This document shows, in pieces, positions 5,262 through 5,450 of a stretch of DNA of 5,450 nt (position 1 is the stretch's first letter; every line of letters begins with the position of its first letter). This DNA comes from Phycisphaerae bacterium (GTDB taxonomy: Bacteria > Planctomycetota > Phycisphaerae > SM23-33). Below the pieces are notes generated by a model. The model was not told the origin of the DNA. It saw only the letters and a list, made by a program, of their open reading frames with translations, and made no database searches. Position numbers and translations under genes: made by a program. The stretch lies in assembly GCA_030628445.1 (NCBI GenBank), contig DAOVQV010000121.1, positions 1-5,450 on the forward strand, read 5' to 3'.

Positions 5262-5450
5262 TCAAGTCGTCAGTATCAGGTCCGTGTCTCTGGGCTTGGG
5301 TGGGGGAAGAGGCGTATTGCACGCCCGACAAATCGGGGTTTGCAGGCCGCGCTTCCGGCCGCACGCTGGACAGCGGACCATCGCGGTGTGGTTCATCGCC
5401 AGGTAAGTCAATAACCCCGCCAGGTTGAACGCCGCGACCAAGACAATCCA
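5262..5450 (-). CDS. C-terminal fragment of a membrane protein with a zinc ribbon (5' part outside window)
   Basis: Reading the minus strand from the window edge gives 62 codons to TGA at 5262-5264. The visible part has a hydrophobic helix (WIVLVAAFNLAGLLTYLAM), then CPACGRKRG, CRACNTPLP, and a short tail ending DTDLILTT. The two CxxC pairs, 14 residues apart, make a likely zinc ribbon. A membrane helix, a zinc ribbon and a terminal D/G-T-D/E-[LI] motif recall the tails of uncharacterised planctomycete membrane proteins, some linked to ABC transporters (from memory, not verified). The long hydrophobic run and paired cysteines are unlikely in a random frame. An overlapping open frame on the same strand (5364-4891) runs into ackA and is a shadow. 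It converges on ackA. Function is unknown. Confidence 0.62.
   Translation of the reverse strand, partial: WIVLVAAFNLAGLLTYLAMNHTAMVRCPACGRKRGLQTPICRACNTPLPPPKPRDTDLILTT

Noticed and set aside
4891..5364. Minus-strand open frame overlapping the 3' end of ackA and the convergent gap
   Set aside because: It runs antisense to ackA and out of frame with the zinc-ribbon tail; no recognisable domain.

Overview
The window looks like chromosomal DNA of a moderately GC-rich, non-proteobacterial Gram-negative bacterium. A planctomycete, perhaps of the Phycisphaerae, is my best guess. The guess rests on gene content and style: a DUF502 membrane protein, an Ntr-type phosphotransferase (PTS) cluster whose HPr carries a kinase-type serine site, often weak Shine-Dalgarno sequences, and a zinc-ribbon membrane-protein tail of a kind I associate with that phylum. 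Taxonomy is inference only.

Layout. Positions 1-3709 hold five genes on the minus strand, in transcription order: a DUF502 membrane protein (3709-2948), a short ribosome hibernation factor hpf (2933-2610), EIIA of the Ntr/fructose type ptsN (2497-2030), HPr ptsH (2001-1696) and enzyme I ptsI (1499 to beyond position 1). ptsI is cut by the window edge just before its catalytic cysteine. A 228-bp divergent intergenic region (3710-3937) carries promoter candidates for both directions. Acetate kinase ackA (3938-5161) runs on the plus strand. After a 100-bp convergent gap, the last 62 codons of a membrane protein with a four-cysteine zinc ribbon lie on the minus strand (5262-5450).

How the genes work together. 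EI, HPr and EIIA form a complete phosphorelay from PEP, each with its histidine (His191, His17, His69), but no sugar permease (EIIB/EIIC) is present. Together with the adjacent hpf this resembles the regulatory nitrogen-PTS loci of Proteobacteria (hpf-ptsN-...-ptsH-ptsI), here without rpoN, hprK or rapZ. Acetate kinase is divergently transcribed and belongs to central energy metabolism; nothing in the sequence ties it directly to the PTS.

Most notable feature. A 155-bp non-coding element with about 25-bp imperfect terminal inverted repeats and TA duplications sits exactly at the ptsH stop codon, between ptsH and ptsI. Removing it in silico with one TA copy turns the present TAG stop into TAA and brings ptsI to 39 nt downstream. 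It therefore looks like a Tc1/mariner-IS630-type MITE that inserted into a stop codon inside an operon without changing the protein. No tRNA, rRNA, CRISPR array or complete transposase gene was seen, and there is no gene-free stretch longer than 300 bp.
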